This document shows positions 32,715 to 41,837 of a DNA stretch of 42,699 nucleotides, in pieces; position 1 is the stretch's first letter; each line of letters opens with the position of its first letter. The position numbers and the translations under genes were made by a program. Source of the stretch: Deltaproteobacteria bacterium (GTDB taxonomy: Bacteria > Desulfobacterota > Binatia > Binatales > Binataceae); contig JAJYYI010000116.1 of the NCBI GenBank assembly GCA_021801125.1, positions 1-42,699 on the forward strand. The letters run 5' to 3'. The notes under the pieces are model-generated. The model did no database searches and was not told where the DNA came from. It saw only the letters and a list, made by a program, of their open reading frames with translations.

Positions 32715-34649
32715 TCAGTCTCTCCAGAGGTTATTAGCGGCGTACTTCAAGACCACGTCAACGCATGACTCGCAATAGCCACTATCGAGTAAATTATGGA
32801 CCATCGCGTTGTACTTTTCAGTTTGTTCCTGGTCTCGGGTGCGCGCCTTGGTAATGATCCGCGAGATGTCGCGCACTGAAGTCATGAGCTTCTTCTCGAT
32901 CGCTTCCTTGAGCGGTTCGTAACTGCGGTAGCCGATTCGCTCGCCTCGCCGCGACGCTGCCCACAGATAGGCGATTACCTCTTGGCGAAAACCGTCGGCG
33001 GCCGAACCGATGATTGCGATCTGCTCCTCGATCGACTTCAAAAAGCTCTCGTCGGGAGGAAGCTCTTCCTTGGTGTTGCGATCCCGGACCTTGGTGCGAT
33101 TGACATAGGCCTCGGCGTGGTCGAGGTAATTCTGGAACAGCGCTTCGGCCTGCTCCTGATACGAATACACGAAGGCTCGCGTAATTTCCTTTTCGAGGAT
33201 CTCAAGGTAGGCCTTGTGCAGCGTGTCCTGGAGCATCTCGAGGTACTGCTTGCGCGTGTCGTCGGACAGGTCTGCCTCCCGCACCATCGAGATCAGAGCC
33301 TCACGCACATTGATCGGGTTGATACAGTTGCCCTGGACGTTGTCCGAGAGAGCGTTATCCAGCGCTTTCATGATGAAGCGGGTCGAGATGCCGAACATGC
33401 CTTCGCGCTTGGTGTCCTCGCGAAGCTCCTGAACGTCGACTTTCTTCGTGCGGCCCTTTTCGACCACTTCCTCGCCGTTGTAGAGCTTGAGCTTGGTCAT
33501 CAAGTCGCACTTCGACGTCGGCTCCAGGCGCGACAAAATCGCGAACATCGAGGCGAGTTCGAGCGTATGGGGTGCAACGTGAGCGCGGAAATTCGAGTTG
33601 CGTATGATCTTCTGGTAGATCTTGACCTCTTCGGACAAGCGCAGATTGTATGGCACCTTTACGACAACGATACGGTCGAGAATCGCCTCATTGGTGTGGT
33701 CGGCTTTAAACTTCTGCCACTCGGCCTCGTTGGAATGCGCCACGATGCAGGTATCAACGTAGACCATGCCGTGGCGCCCCGGCGCCGGGATGACTTTTTC
33801 CTGAGTGGCGGTGATCATCGCGTGCAGATACTCGGTCTCATTTTTAAAGACTTCGATGAACTCCACCATGCCACGATTGCCGACGTTGAGCGCACCGTTG
33901 AGTTCCAGCACTCGGGGATCGCCCTCGGAATATTGGTCGAGCTTTGAAATATCCGCCGAGCCGATCAGCACCGACGTGTCCTGGTTGTTGGGATCCACCG
34001 GCGGCACGACGCCGATCCCCACGCGGTTACGCTTGGAGAAGCTGCGCGTCACCACGGGAACCTTTTCATACTGCGCGTTCAATTCCTCGCGCAGCCGATA
34101 GCGGCATACCGGGCAGAGGTCGCCCTCAATTTGCACGCCGAGCATCTTTTCGAACTCTTTGCGCAAATGTCGGGGAATAAGATGAAGTGGCTCCTCGTTC
34201 ATCGGGCACCCTTCTACCACGTAGATGGGGTCGCTCTGTTCCAAGCCGCGCTGGATGCGCTCAACTAACGAGCTTTTGCCCGAGCCGACCGGTCCCATCA
34301 GGTAGAGCACCTGGCGACTCTCCTCACCGCGCAGCGACGCGGAGTGAAAATAACGAACTATCTGCGCGATGGTTCGCTCGATACCAAAAAACTCGTCGGC
34401 AAAAAAGTTATAAACCCTGACCGGGTCGTCCTTGTACAACCGTCTGGTGCGCGGATCATCGGTATCCAAGACACCCCGCACCCCGGTGGAGATGATAATG
34501 TCGTAAAGGCGAGCGTGGGAAAGTTTCGCTATGGTCGGGTTTTCTTTAACCTTTTCGAGGTAATCGAGCAGGGTCCCTCGCCATTGCTTGGATTCACGCG
34601 CGGCCCGGTCCTCCCGGATTACCTGTTCAAAAGAGTTGACCTCGCTCAT
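32715..34649 (-). CDS. prkA: PrkA family serine protein kinase / AAA ATPase
   Basis: Residues about 100-340 form an AAA-type P-loop domain, with Walker A GPVGSGKSS (119-127) after FFGIERTIAQIVRYFHSA. A CPVCRYR segment and the conserved ENLxALxFLxY-like C-terminal region follow. The length (644) and FGISTRFIMKALDNALSD are typical of PrkA. The protein was named for kinase activity, but the fold is AAA+, and protease-like activity has also been reported in Bacillus. It is the first gene of the stress trio; the start follows AGAGGAG. About 270 bases upstream hold no gene and should contain the promoter. Confidence 0.95.
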   Translation of the reverse strand: MSEVNSFEQVIREDRAARESKQWRGTLLDYLEKVKENPTIAKLSHARLYDIIISTGVRGVLDTDDPRTRRLYKDDPVRVYNFFADEFFGIERTIAQIVRYFHSASLRGEESRQVLYLMGPVGSGKSSLVERIQRGLEQSDPIYVVEGCPMNEEPLHLIPRHLRKEFEKMLGVQIEGDLCPVCRYRLREELNAQYEKVPVVTRSFSKRNRVGIGVVPPVDPNNQDTSVLIGSADISKLDQYSEGDPRVLELNGALNVGNRGMVEFIEVFKNETEYLHAMITATQEKVIPAPGRHGMVYVDTCIVAHSNEAEWQKFKADHTNEAILDRIVVVKVPYNLRLSEEVKIYQKIIRNSNFRAHVAPHTLELASMFAILSRLEPTSKCDLMTKLKLYNGEEVVEKGRTKKVDVQELREDTKREGMFGISTRFIMKALDNALSDNVQGNCINPINVREALISMVREADLSDDTRKQYLEMLQDTLHKAYLEILEKEITRAFVYSYQEQAEALFQNYLDHAEAYVNRTKVRDRNTKEELPPDESFLKSIEEQIAIIGSAADGFRQEVIAYLWAASRRGERIGYRSYEPLKEAIEKKLMTSVRDISRIITKARTRDQEQTEKYNAMVHNLLDSGYCESCVDVVLKYAANNLWRD

Positions 34650-34922
34650 TCCTGACTCCTCTTCGCGCCATGTCGGGATTGATCAGAGGGTGGTAGCACG
34701 CTGCGCGAGCAGCTTGCTTCTCGTACCGGATGGACTGTGTGTGCTGTTTTCAAGCACCGTCTCGGAGGTAGTATAGCTTCGCGACGCCATCCAAACAAGC
34801 CAACGGACAAATCGGATGTAGTGTCCGCGCGTTCGTAGATGGGGTTCGGCTATTTCGCTGGCGCCTCCATCGTTGGGCACACGGGCCGCGCGCTTCATGC
34901 GCTGCGCACAACTTAGGTTTTT

Positions 34923-35813
34923 CTAACCACTCTCGGCCGTCGCCACCGAGTCTGTGATCACTATCCTGTCTTTGGCCGCCTGCTCAATCCGCGCCGCCAG
35001 AAGTTTGTCGTCGTGGGCGAAGGTGATCCACCAGCGCGCCGCCGCAGCCTGCTCGAGCATGCGAGCCTTGGCCTCCATCGTTCGCAGCGGGTCGACGTCG
35101 TATGCCTGATTCCAGGCGGGCTTAATATGCGAACGAGTCGGTACGATGTCGGCTAGATGAGCAAAGCCGTGACCGTCGGCTGCTTTAACCGTGATGACCT
35201 GATGGTCCCGGGTGTGACCCGCGGTAACCACCGTTTCAACCCCAGGGATAATCTCGGTGTTCCCGTCGAGCAGTTCTAGCGAGTCGGCTAGCGGATCGAA
35301 ACATTCGGGCACATGGCGGTAAGCGGCGCGCAGCCGAACGTTTGTCGCGTTACGAGCGATCTCGTACTCACCACGCTGAACCAGATAGCGCGCCTTGGGA
35401 AAGGTCGGTGTAAGAGCGCCCGACGGTCCGCGCCGCACCACGCCGCCGCTGTGGTCAAAATGGAGATGGCTTAGCACCACGTGAGTGATCTCCTCCGGCT
35501 CGATCCCCAGGGCGCGAAGGTCGGCGACTAGCTTCCCCTCATCGCGATCGTAGGCCTTGCGCTCGTCTTGCCCCAGACGATTTCCGATTCCGGTGTCGGT
35601 GAGTATCGCCTCGCGCCCCTTAACCACCATCGGGCACGTGAGGCCAAGGCGAACCCGGTTCTGCTGATCCGCCGGATGGTCGCGTTCCCACAAGACGCGC
35701 GGCACGACGCCGAACATGCATCCTCCGTCATTGTGCCAGACACCGTCGGATAGCAGGAAAATTCTGAAATCTCCGATCTCAAGTTCAGGTAAGGCCATTG
35801 CGTTGGGTTGCAT
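34923..35813 (-). CDS. Metallo-beta-lactamase-fold hydrolase
   Basis: The zinc motif HVVLSHLHFDHSGG (H-x-H-x-D-H) lies near residue 115-125, with further ligands in AGHTRDHQVI, LADIVPT and AHDDKLLAA. It resembles AiiA/lactonase-type and general esterase MBL proteins. No signal peptide is visible. The substrate cannot be told. Met1 or Met6 may be the start; no strong ribosome binding site is seen for either. It is on the minus strand after (downstream of) the CopD-like gene, 111 bases apart. Confidence 0.88.
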   Translation of the reverse strand: MQPNAMALPELEIGDFRIFLLSDGVWHNDGGCMFGVVPRVLWERDHPADQQNRVRLGLTCPMVVKGREAILTDTGIGNRLGQDERKAYDRDEGKLVADLRALGIEPEEITHVVLSHLHFDHSGGVVRRGPSGALTPTFPKARYLVQRGEYEIARNATNVRLRAAYRHVPECFDPLADSLELLDGNTEIIPGVETVVTAGHTRDHQVITVKAADGHGFAHLADIVPTRSHIKPAWNQAYDVDPLRTMEAKARMLEQAAAARWWITFAHDDKLLAARIEQAAKDRIVITDSVATAESG

Positions 35814-35924
35814 CAGCGCGCCAAGGTTCTCGTTTCTCGAATTATCTGCGCTCGAATCGTGCGCGACAAAGGCCGGCGGTGCGTATAAAACTCCGCTGCG
35901 GTTGGAAGCGACTCATACCTATAT

Positions 35925-36383
35925 TTATAAGGATCCTGCGACCCACAAGCCGAGTGCCGCGGCCAAACCACCCATCACCACCGTGAATCCGGCGAGCAAA
36001 GCCGCCCGCTTGACGACCGTCGCCACGTCGCCCGCGTCGATCTCGCGTGCGCTCGTCGCGCCGAGCCGTGCACGTCGCATCTTGTACGACCAAGTCGTGG
36101 CGCCAGCCATTGCCCCGAACAAAGCTATCTTAAAACCGACCGCGTACAGGAATTTCGCCGGAAAATGATACCCGAGCGGCGCTCCCAGCCTTACCAGCCG
36201 GACCATTCCTGCACCAAACACGATGACCGCGGCGAAAAGGCCGAGGCGATTTATAGCGGGCAAGACACGCAGCACGAAAGGCTTTAATTCGGCGCTTTCC
36301 GGCCCTATCGCGGTTGCTGCAATCATCACGCAGGCGCTCGCGCCAATCCAAACCGCCGCTGCCACTACATGTAGCCAAACCAT
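35925..36383 (-). CDS. CopD-like integral membrane protein
   Basis: The 152-residue protein has four hydrophobic helices, beginning VWLHVVAAAVWIGA, which matches the first helix of copper-resistance D family and related haem-binding membrane proteins (His in helix 1). Helices follow near 40-60, 80-100 and 125-150. It is half the length of full CopD. Function in copper or haem handling is not shown. Between it and ppx (minus strand) are 184 bases without a gene. Confidence 0.7.
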   Translation of the reverse strand: MVWLHVVAAAVWIGASACVMIAATAIGPESAELKPFVLRVLPAINRLGLFAAVIVFGAGMVRLVRLGAPLGYHFPAKFLYAVGFKIALFGAMAGATTWSYKMRRARLGATSAREIDAGDVATVVKRAALLAGFTVVMGGLAAALGLWVAGSL

Positions 36384-36567
36384 CTTCTCGCTCTTGCGCC
36401 AGCCGCCGTTCTAAAGCGCCGATCGTTTCCGCTCAATTTCGCCTAAAGACTAATGCATCGCGATCAACATAAGTCACGTGTGCCACATTGCCCGTTTTCA
36501 GAGACCAACCTCCCTCTTGCATGGGCCCGAATTGCGCATGAGCCGATTGCGTCAATTTTTCTCATTT

Positions 36568-37686
36568 TCAACGTGCCGTCGGGCGGTTGTTGTGGGCGGC
36601 TCCCCGCCTACCCGCCGAGCGCGGCCTTCGATGTCGACGTGGTCCCGGCGATCGGCCATCTGGGGAGGCCCTGTGCAACTCGCTGTCCTGTGCCGCACGG
36701 CTCAATTCCATGAATTCAAGGATAACTCCTTCGCGCAACGCCCAGTCGCTGAGTCGTACAACACGCTGGCCGAAGCTGTCCATCAGCGCCTCGGCAAGCA
36801 GCGCACCCGCGACGATAACCCCGGCCCGCCGCGGGCTCAGGCCCGACGTGCGTTCGCGTTCTCCGGCGGTTTGGCCGCATAGCGCCGCCCGCAAGACGGT
36901 TAGCTCCCGCCGGCCCAACGTTTGCCCATGAAGCTGGCGAGGGCTTTCCCCGGTGCGCTTGGCATGCGCCATCGCGGCGAGCGAACGGAACGTGCCCGAG
37001 GTGGCGATCATCATGGCCGGCCGATGAGCGGCGGCTCTTAGCGCAAAGGGACGCAGTCGGCGATCCACGTAGGAGCGTAGCGCGCAGATCTCCATCGGCT
37101 CGGGCGGGTCTGACTCGATGAAGTGCTCAGTCATCCTCACCGCGCCAAGCTTAAGGCTCGTTTGCCACTCGATTTTGGAGCCAAGCGCTTGAACCAGTTC
37201 GACACTTCCGCCGCCGATATCTGCGACCAGCACCCGCTGATTGCGGATATCCATGGCTTGAGACACAGCGCGAAAAATCAACCGCGCCTCCTCATCACCG
37301 CTGATAACCTCGACCACGAGACCGAGCTCAACCCGGGCGCGGCGAATAAACTCCGCGCCATTTACCGCCTCGCGAATCGCGCTGGTCGCGACCGGCAGGA
37401 TTGCGTCCACTCCTTCGCGCGTCGCGATCTCGATCATCCCGGCCAGGGCGTCCATTCCGGCGGCCATCACGCTCGGTGACAGCCGCCCCTCAACCAGGGT
37501 GCCGTAACCCAGCCCCACTGGCTCGCGTATTCGTGAAGTAATCTTAAAGCGCTGGTCGCGAATCTTGGCTATGACCATGTGGATCGAGTGTGATCCGATA
37601 TCGATCACCGCGACCTTGGCCGGAGAGCGAAAACCGGCGCGCGGTCCACGGCCGTCAGGCGAGGTTAACCGCGTCAGTTGCGCCAT
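36568..37686 (-). CDS. Ppx/GppA family phosphatase (exopolyphosphatase-like)
   Basis: The actin-like ATPase fold shows VIDIGSHSIHMVIAK (phosphate-1), LPVATSAIREA, EVISGDEEARLIF and VADIGGGSVELV (phosphate-2). At 372 residues it has the short Ppx/GppA form, lacking the long C-terminal HD-like domain of E. coli Ppx. It would release phosphate from polyphosphate or act on pppGpp. The CHAD-domain gene is divergent from it, 274 bases away. The C-terminal tail (after about 330) is basic and low in complexity. Confidence 0.92.
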   Translation of the reverse strand: MAQLTRLTSPDGRGPRAGFRSPAKVAVIDIGSHSIHMVIAKIRDQRFKITSRIREPVGLGYGTLVEGRLSPSVMAAGMDALAGMIEIATREGVDAILPVATSAIREAVNGAEFIRRARVELGLVVEVISGDEEARLIFRAVSQAMDIRNQRVLVADIGGGSVELVQALGSKIEWQTSLKLGAVRMTEHFIESDPPEPMEICALRSYVDRRLRPFALRAAAHRPAMMIATSGTFRSLAAMAHAKRTGESPRQLHGQTLGRRELTVLRAALCGQTAGERERTSGLSPRRAGVIVAGALLAEALMDSFGQRVVRLSDWALREGVILEFMELSRAAQDSELHRASPDGRSPGPRRHRRPRSAGRRGAAHNNRPTAR

Positions 37687-37885
37687 AAGAATTACTATAT
37701 CAGCGCTGGTCCGAAATCGGAGAAGCGCGGCTCGCTTTCCGCTCTTTTTTGGCGGTAAGCGTCCGCGTCGAGTCGGAGACTAAAAACCCTGCGGCAAGCG
37801 CCCGTGTCTGAGTGGATGGGCTTTGTTTTAGGCCAAAACGATAGGCAGGCTACGCGTCGATGCCCGCGTCCGATTCAGGCTTAAT

Positions 37886-37914
37886 TTGATGCTCATCATT
37901 TTTGATGGCACAAT
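37886..37914 (+). promoter_or_regulatory. Possible promoter of the CHAD gene
   Basis: TTGATG (37886-37891) and CACAAT (37909-37914) with a 17-base spacer, each 4 of 6 to sigma-70. The distance to the GTG start is 46 bases. It is in the divergent gap with ppx. Confidence 0.35.
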
Positions 37915-37960
37915 CAGGTTACCGACCGCTAACCGGCCCTTTAAGGCGAGGTGAAATGCC

Positions 37961-39046
37961 GTGGAACGAAAAACAACGGCTTCGGAAGGCGCCGGATTAG
38001 GCAAGCCGATGGCCACCCCATCCGGCGAGCAGAGCGACCGGCCGGCCATCGGCTTACCTCACATTTCGAAAACCTCTTCCTTAGACAGCCTCCTGGCGAC
38101 GCGCCTTCGCAAATTCGTGAGCCAGCTCCCAAAAGTTCTTGGCGACGAAGACCCGGAGGCGATTCACGATTTACGCGTCTGGAGCCGCCGGCTTCAACAG
38201 GTCGTCTCCGCTATGTTCCCGAAACCGCGCAATCAACAGGCTCAGGCCGTGGTAGAAACGCTCAGGCAAGCGCGCCGTGCGGCCGGTACTTGGCGCGACT
38301 GCGACGTTCTAATCGAACTGGTACGGCGCAGGCTCAAGCGGGTGCGCCAAGCAGACGAACGCATAGCGTGGGAGGTCGTTTACAACTACTTGCTGGCCAG
38401 GCGGGAGCGGGCGATCTCGCGTGCGCGCCACAGGTTGGCCAATCGCCGGCTGTTCAGTTTGGCGCAGACCCTGAAGCACCTGGTTCAAAGCGCCACCGAC
38501 GGACCGACTGGAACGGCGCATCACGATCATCCAGAGTCGCTCACAGGCGCAGCTATAAAGGAAAGCTACGCGTTGTGGCGCAGCGCGCTGGGGCGCGCTT
38601 CCAAGAGTTTGAATCCGGCCGACGTGCACGCTTTTCGGGTTCAGAGCAAGCGTTTGCGCTACCGGTTGGAGCTTGCCCGCGACCTCGGTGCCCATGAGGC
38701 TAAGCCGGCCCTGGCTTGGCTGCGCAACCTGCAGGATGCGCTTGGGCGCCTGCAGGATAGCCGCGAGCTAGCGCGGATGGCCGCCAAGGCCATGGCAGAT
38801 CCCGACTTTTTACTCGAACAGCCGCGCGCAGCAAGCCGCCTGCTCGCGAGGCTCGCGGCGCACCGTAAGGCGGAGATTGCCGAGACGGAAAGGCTCCTCG
38901 AGCAGGTCAGGAATGCGCCGCAGCTCTCGGTGCTCGAAAGCCTACTGCCCCATCGCCCTCACAAGCCCGAACATCATGATGACACCGTGGCTCATGATCC
39001 GGCTCCGCCTCCGCTCAAAGTCGCCGGGGAAGTTGCGGGCCGCTAA
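37961..39046 (+). CDS. CHAD domain protein (polyphosphate-binding type)
   Basis: CHAD (conserved histidine alpha-helical domain) features: EAIHDLRVWSRRLQQV with His and Arg on the first helix, RQARRAAGTWRDCDVLIELV, ADVHAFRVQSKRLRYRLELA as the second helical repeat, and LRNLQDALGRLQDSRELARM. Basic residues on these helices bind polyphosphate in characterised members. The C terminus after about 330 is His/Pro-rich. The start is GTG after GAGGTG. Neighbours are Ppx, SixA and a polyphosphate-glucokinase-like gene, which supports a role in polyphosphate granules or storage (inference). Confidence 0.92.
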   Translation: MERKTTASEGAGLGKPMATPSGEQSDRPAIGLPHISKTSSLDSLLATRLRKFVSQLPKVLGDEDPEAIHDLRVWSRRLQQVVSAMFPKPRNQQAQAVVETLRQARRAAGTWRDCDVLIELVRRRLKRVRQADERIAWEVVYNYLLARRERAISRARHRLANRRLFSLAQTLKHLVQSATDGPTGTAHHDHPESLTGAAIKESYALWRSALGRASKSLNPADVHAFRVQSKRLRYRLELARDLGAHEAKPALAWLRNLQDALGRLQDSRELARMAAKAMADPDFLLEQPRAASRLLARLAAHRKAEIAETERLLEQVRNAPQLSVLESLLPHRPHKPEHHDDTVAHDPAPPPLKVAGEVAGR

Positions 39047-39204
39047 AGAACTCACCGTCCCACCGCAGCTCAGGCAAAAGCCGGCGCGAGCAAAGCAAGC
39101 CTTCGGTCGTTCGGTCGATTTGCCGGGCGCTCGGTGGTTCAAACAAGCTACAAATTACACGGATTTGTTTGACGAGTTCGGCGGCACGCCACGGCGAGCG
39201 ACGC

Positions 39205-39729
39205 TCACCTGTCGCGCACTCGCGATGATCGCTTGCCGATTCGACGCAGTTGCCGCTGTGTGAGCATCCACGAAAGCCGCGCCGTCCCGGTCTCAAAGCG
39301 GCGCGTAAGCTCCAACGCCACGCACGCGCCCTTCTTTAAGGACATCTGCAAACCCTCTCGGGTGCCGGTCAGCAACAGAGCGACGAGGGCGCTCAACTGC
39401 GGCTCGTGCCCTACCGCCAGCACATTCTCGTTGCGCGCAAACGGCGCCAATGCGGCGACCGCTTTGTCCGCGGGCACGCTGCCTACCAGAGCCTGAAGCT
39501 CTTGCGGTTTCGCGCCGTCAGGGTAGGCCTCGGCGACGATTTCAGCCGTTTCCTTGGCGCGCACCAGCGGGCTGGTCAAAATCGCGTCGAACTTGAGCCC
39601 CAATGCGACCAACCCAGCGGAGGCGGCGCGCATTCGAGCGCGTCCGCGCGGCGTCAATTTACGCGCCGCGTCCCCGCCGCGCTGGCCAGCAGGCTCAGCC
39701 TCCGCGTGGCGAAGGATGTAGAGCATCAT
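39205..39729 (-). CDS. sixA: SixA-like phosphohistidine phosphatase
   Basis: Histidine-phosphatase superfamily: RHAEAEP (catalytic His8), LTSPLVRAKETAEIVAEAY, and LAVGHEPQLSALVA with the second His. At 174 residues it has the SixA length. SixA removes phosphate from phosphohistidine; in E. coli it acts on HPr-type or PtsP proteins. The second Met (39726) is an equal start candidate. It is convergent with CHAD, 158 bases apart, a pairing seen in many genomes. Confidence 0.92.
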   Translation of the reverse strand: MMLYILRHAEAEPAGQRGGDAARKLTPRGRARMRAASAGLVALGLKFDAILTSPLVRAKETAEIVAEAYPDGAKPQELQALVGSVPADKAVAALAPFARNENVLAVGHEPQLSALVALLLTGTREGLQMSLKKGACVALELTRRFETGTARLSWMLTQRQLRRIGKRSSRVRDR

Positions 39730-39924
39730 CTGATGTTATGCCTCTCAGTGTGAAGCTCTCGTGCTGTACCGGTGGCTCCATAACTGAGAAACCGGCAGAG
39801 CGATGATATTGCCAGCCTAGGGAGGTTTCCACAGTCAAGTGTCGATAATGTGATAAACCCAAACGAGGCGGCGGAGGGTCAGATCATCCGCCGGCACTGA
39901 AACTTGCGCGCCACTTGGCGCCTT

Positions 39925-40710
39925 TCACTTCGAGTCGCCGAGCGGTTGAATGACCCCCGTCTCTTGCTCGCCGCTCGTTGAGCTTTCTTCGGGACGCAAG
40001 GCTCCGTGCGTCGACAAGTAGTCCAAGATATGCCGTCGCAGATCGTTTTGCACTTCGTCGATCGAGCGACGCGCGTCGACGGTAATAAAGTTAAACTCGT
40101 GAGCCAGGCGACGATATTCTTCGATAAGGCGGCCCTGATAACGGACGAAGGAGTCGAAGAGGTCGGTGCCAAGCGAAAGATGCATCCCCGATTCCCAGTG
40201 GTTCATTCCCTTGTTCTGCACCACGCGCGGAATGAGCGTCTCGACGTCGATATCCAGATGGAGCACCAAGTCCGGCACCAGCGCCATCCCGAACAGGTCG
40301 CGCGTCCACGCCGGGTCCGCCCCCATCGCGGTGTTGCGCGCGAACGCCGTGTACATGTAGCGGTCGGCGATCACGATAAAGCCGGCCTGCAACGCCGGCA
40401 AGATTTCATGTTCCAGGCGGTCGGCGAAATCCGCGGCGTAGAACAAGCTGAAGGTGGTGACGGTCAGCTGATGGCCGGCCTTCGCTTGGTTGATCGTTTC
40501 ATGAAGCAAGGGCGACCGTACCCAGCCTGTTTTGCTTACCGCGTAACCCTCCACCTCCAGCCACGGCCGCAGGAGTTGGATCTGCGTCGAGCGTCCCACG
40601 CCGTCGGTACCCTCGATGGCAATCAGATGTCCAGGCAACGGCTTTTCGGTCAGGTATGGCAGGCCATGGCCGTACCATGCCTTACCACGTCTCTTTAGCG
40701 GCGGCGACAT
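39925..40710 (-). CDS. Thymidylate-kinase-like P-loop kinase with Arg in Walker A
   Basis: dTMP kinase-like fold: IAIEGTDGVGRSTQIQLL (P-loop), FSLFYAADFADRLEHEILP, VIADRYMYTAFARN (DRY motif), and YQGRLIEEYRRLAHEF. The usual lysine of the P-loop (GSGKST) is Arg here (GVGRST), while the paralogue immediately upstream keeps Lys. The ATG at 40710, with AAGGGG upstream, is preferred over 40737; the gene then overlaps the upstream kinase by 29 bases. It may be a weak or regulatory kinase, or one that pairs with the paralogue. Length 261, with a hydrophilic tail. Confidence 0.85.
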   Translation of the reverse strand: MSPPLKRRGKAWYGHGLPYLTEKPLPGHLIAIEGTDGVGRSTQIQLLRPWLEVEGYAVSKTGWVRSPLLHETINQAKAGHQLTVTTFSLFYAADFADRLEHEILPALQAGFIVIADRYMYTAFARNTAMGADPAWTRDLFGMALVPDLVLHLDIDVETLIPRVVQNKGMNHWESGMHLSLGTDLFDSFVRYQGRLIEEYRRLAHEFNFITVDARRSIDEVQNDLRRHILDYLSTHGALRPEESSTSGEQETGVIQPLGDSK

Positions 40711-41611
40711 GATTCCCCTTCGCTCGTTCGCGATCATAGTCGCGCAGGATCTCGCGCATCATGCGGCGCACGACGCGCTGCTGATCCAGAATTTCGCCCG
40801 TAGCGTCGATTGTGCGCAAACCGAACTCAACGGTTAACTGGTCGTAGATTTCAAGCACCCGGGCCTGAAAGACCTCGAAGCTCTCCGCAGGATCGTTCGA
40901 CAGGCCGAGGTCCATTCCCGCCTCGTGGTACTTGAGCTTGGCGCGACCCGAGAGCAGCCGCTCCAATGACACCTTAATCGGAACGCGAAAGTAAAAAGTA
41001 AGATCGGGGCGCAGCGCGAAGCTGTAGACCTTGCGCACCCACTCAGGATGTACGCCGCGCGCGACATCACGCGCAAAAGCCGTGTAAGCGTACCGATCGG
41101 ACAATACAATCATTCCCGCTTTCAGCGGCGGCAAGATGTTGTAGGTCAGCCGATCGGCGAAATCCACGGCATGAAGCAGGCTGAACGTGGTGGGCGTCAG
41201 CAGATTTTTCCGCTTCCCACGCCGCAGCGATTCCCGCACCAGGCGCGAAGAGTTCCATTCGGTAAACCGCACGGGATAGCCGCGCGAGCGAAGCCATCGC
41301 TCAAGCAACGTCAACTGCGTCGACTTGCCTGACCCGTCGATGCCTTCAACGGCGACCAAGCGGCCCGGATAAGGATGGGGCGAACAAAGCAAGCTTTTGC
41401 GCTCGGCGGCGCTTGCTTTGTCGCGCCTTTGACTTTTCCCATCGACCGTCCCGTCCCCGTTCGATTCGGTGGCAGCCGATGCTTCTGGTGGAGCGAACTC
41501 GTCTAAGGGTGGTACCGCCATAAGCGCTGCATATGTCTTCTTGTTTGACTCCGCGGTAGCCCTAACGTCGCGTGCGCTGGCCCTGTCCTTGCCGCACCCT
41601 ATCGGGCACAC
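40682..41611 (-). CDS. Thymidylate-kinase-like P-loop kinase (Lys intact)
   Basis: Core motifs: VAVEGIDGSGKSTQLTLLERW (intact P-loop), FSLLHAVDFADRLTYNILPP, VLSDRYAYTAFARD and YHEAGMDLGLSNDP. It is about 100 residues longer than bacterial Tmk (309 versus about 210); the first 90 residues are hydrophilic and low-complexity. A start at 41521 (MAVPPLDEF) is possible. The paralogue follows with an overlap, so both are translated together. Close relatives beside polyphosphate genes may phosphorylate nucleotides using polyphosphate or ATP; dTMP as substrate is not certain. Confidence 0.85.
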   Translation of the reverse strand: MCPIGCGKDRASARDVRATAESNKKTYAALMAVPPLDEFAPPEASAATESNGDGTVDGKSQRRDKASAAERKSLLCSPHPYPGRLVAVEGIDGSGKSTQLTLLERWLRSRGYPVRFTEWNSSRLVRESLRRGKRKNLLTPTTFSLLHAVDFADRLTYNILPPLKAGMIVLSDRYAYTAFARDVARGVHPEWVRKVYSFALRPDLTFYFRVPIKVSLERLLSGRAKLKYHEAGMDLGLSNDPAESFEVFQARVLEIYDQLTVEFGLRTIDATGEILDQQRVVRRMMREILRDYDRERAKGNHVAAAKETW

Positions 41612-41837
41612 GCCGCTTCAAATCGCGGATCGTGCTCGATTCGATGCAGCGGGATTTAGTAAAGCTAATCGAAGCATAAGGAAACGCTTGGGTCTAGCCT
41701 GCGCGCAGCCTGCATCCCCGTGACGTAACCGCGGCCCTGCTTTAAGTTAGGCCTTCATTTTTCGCGACCAGCCAGCTGGACCGCGGCGGTCACGCCGGCT
41801 TGCCGCCTTGCAACTCCCTGTCCGCCAATTGACCGAC

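Noticed and set aside
32982-33947. 321-codon plus-strand frame opposite prkA
   Set aside because: Shadow of prkA; no domain pattern and no ribosome binding site.
41779-41791. Hairpin GACCG-CCG-CGGTC after ppgK
   Set aside because: No T-run on either strand and a short stem; common in GC-rich DNA.
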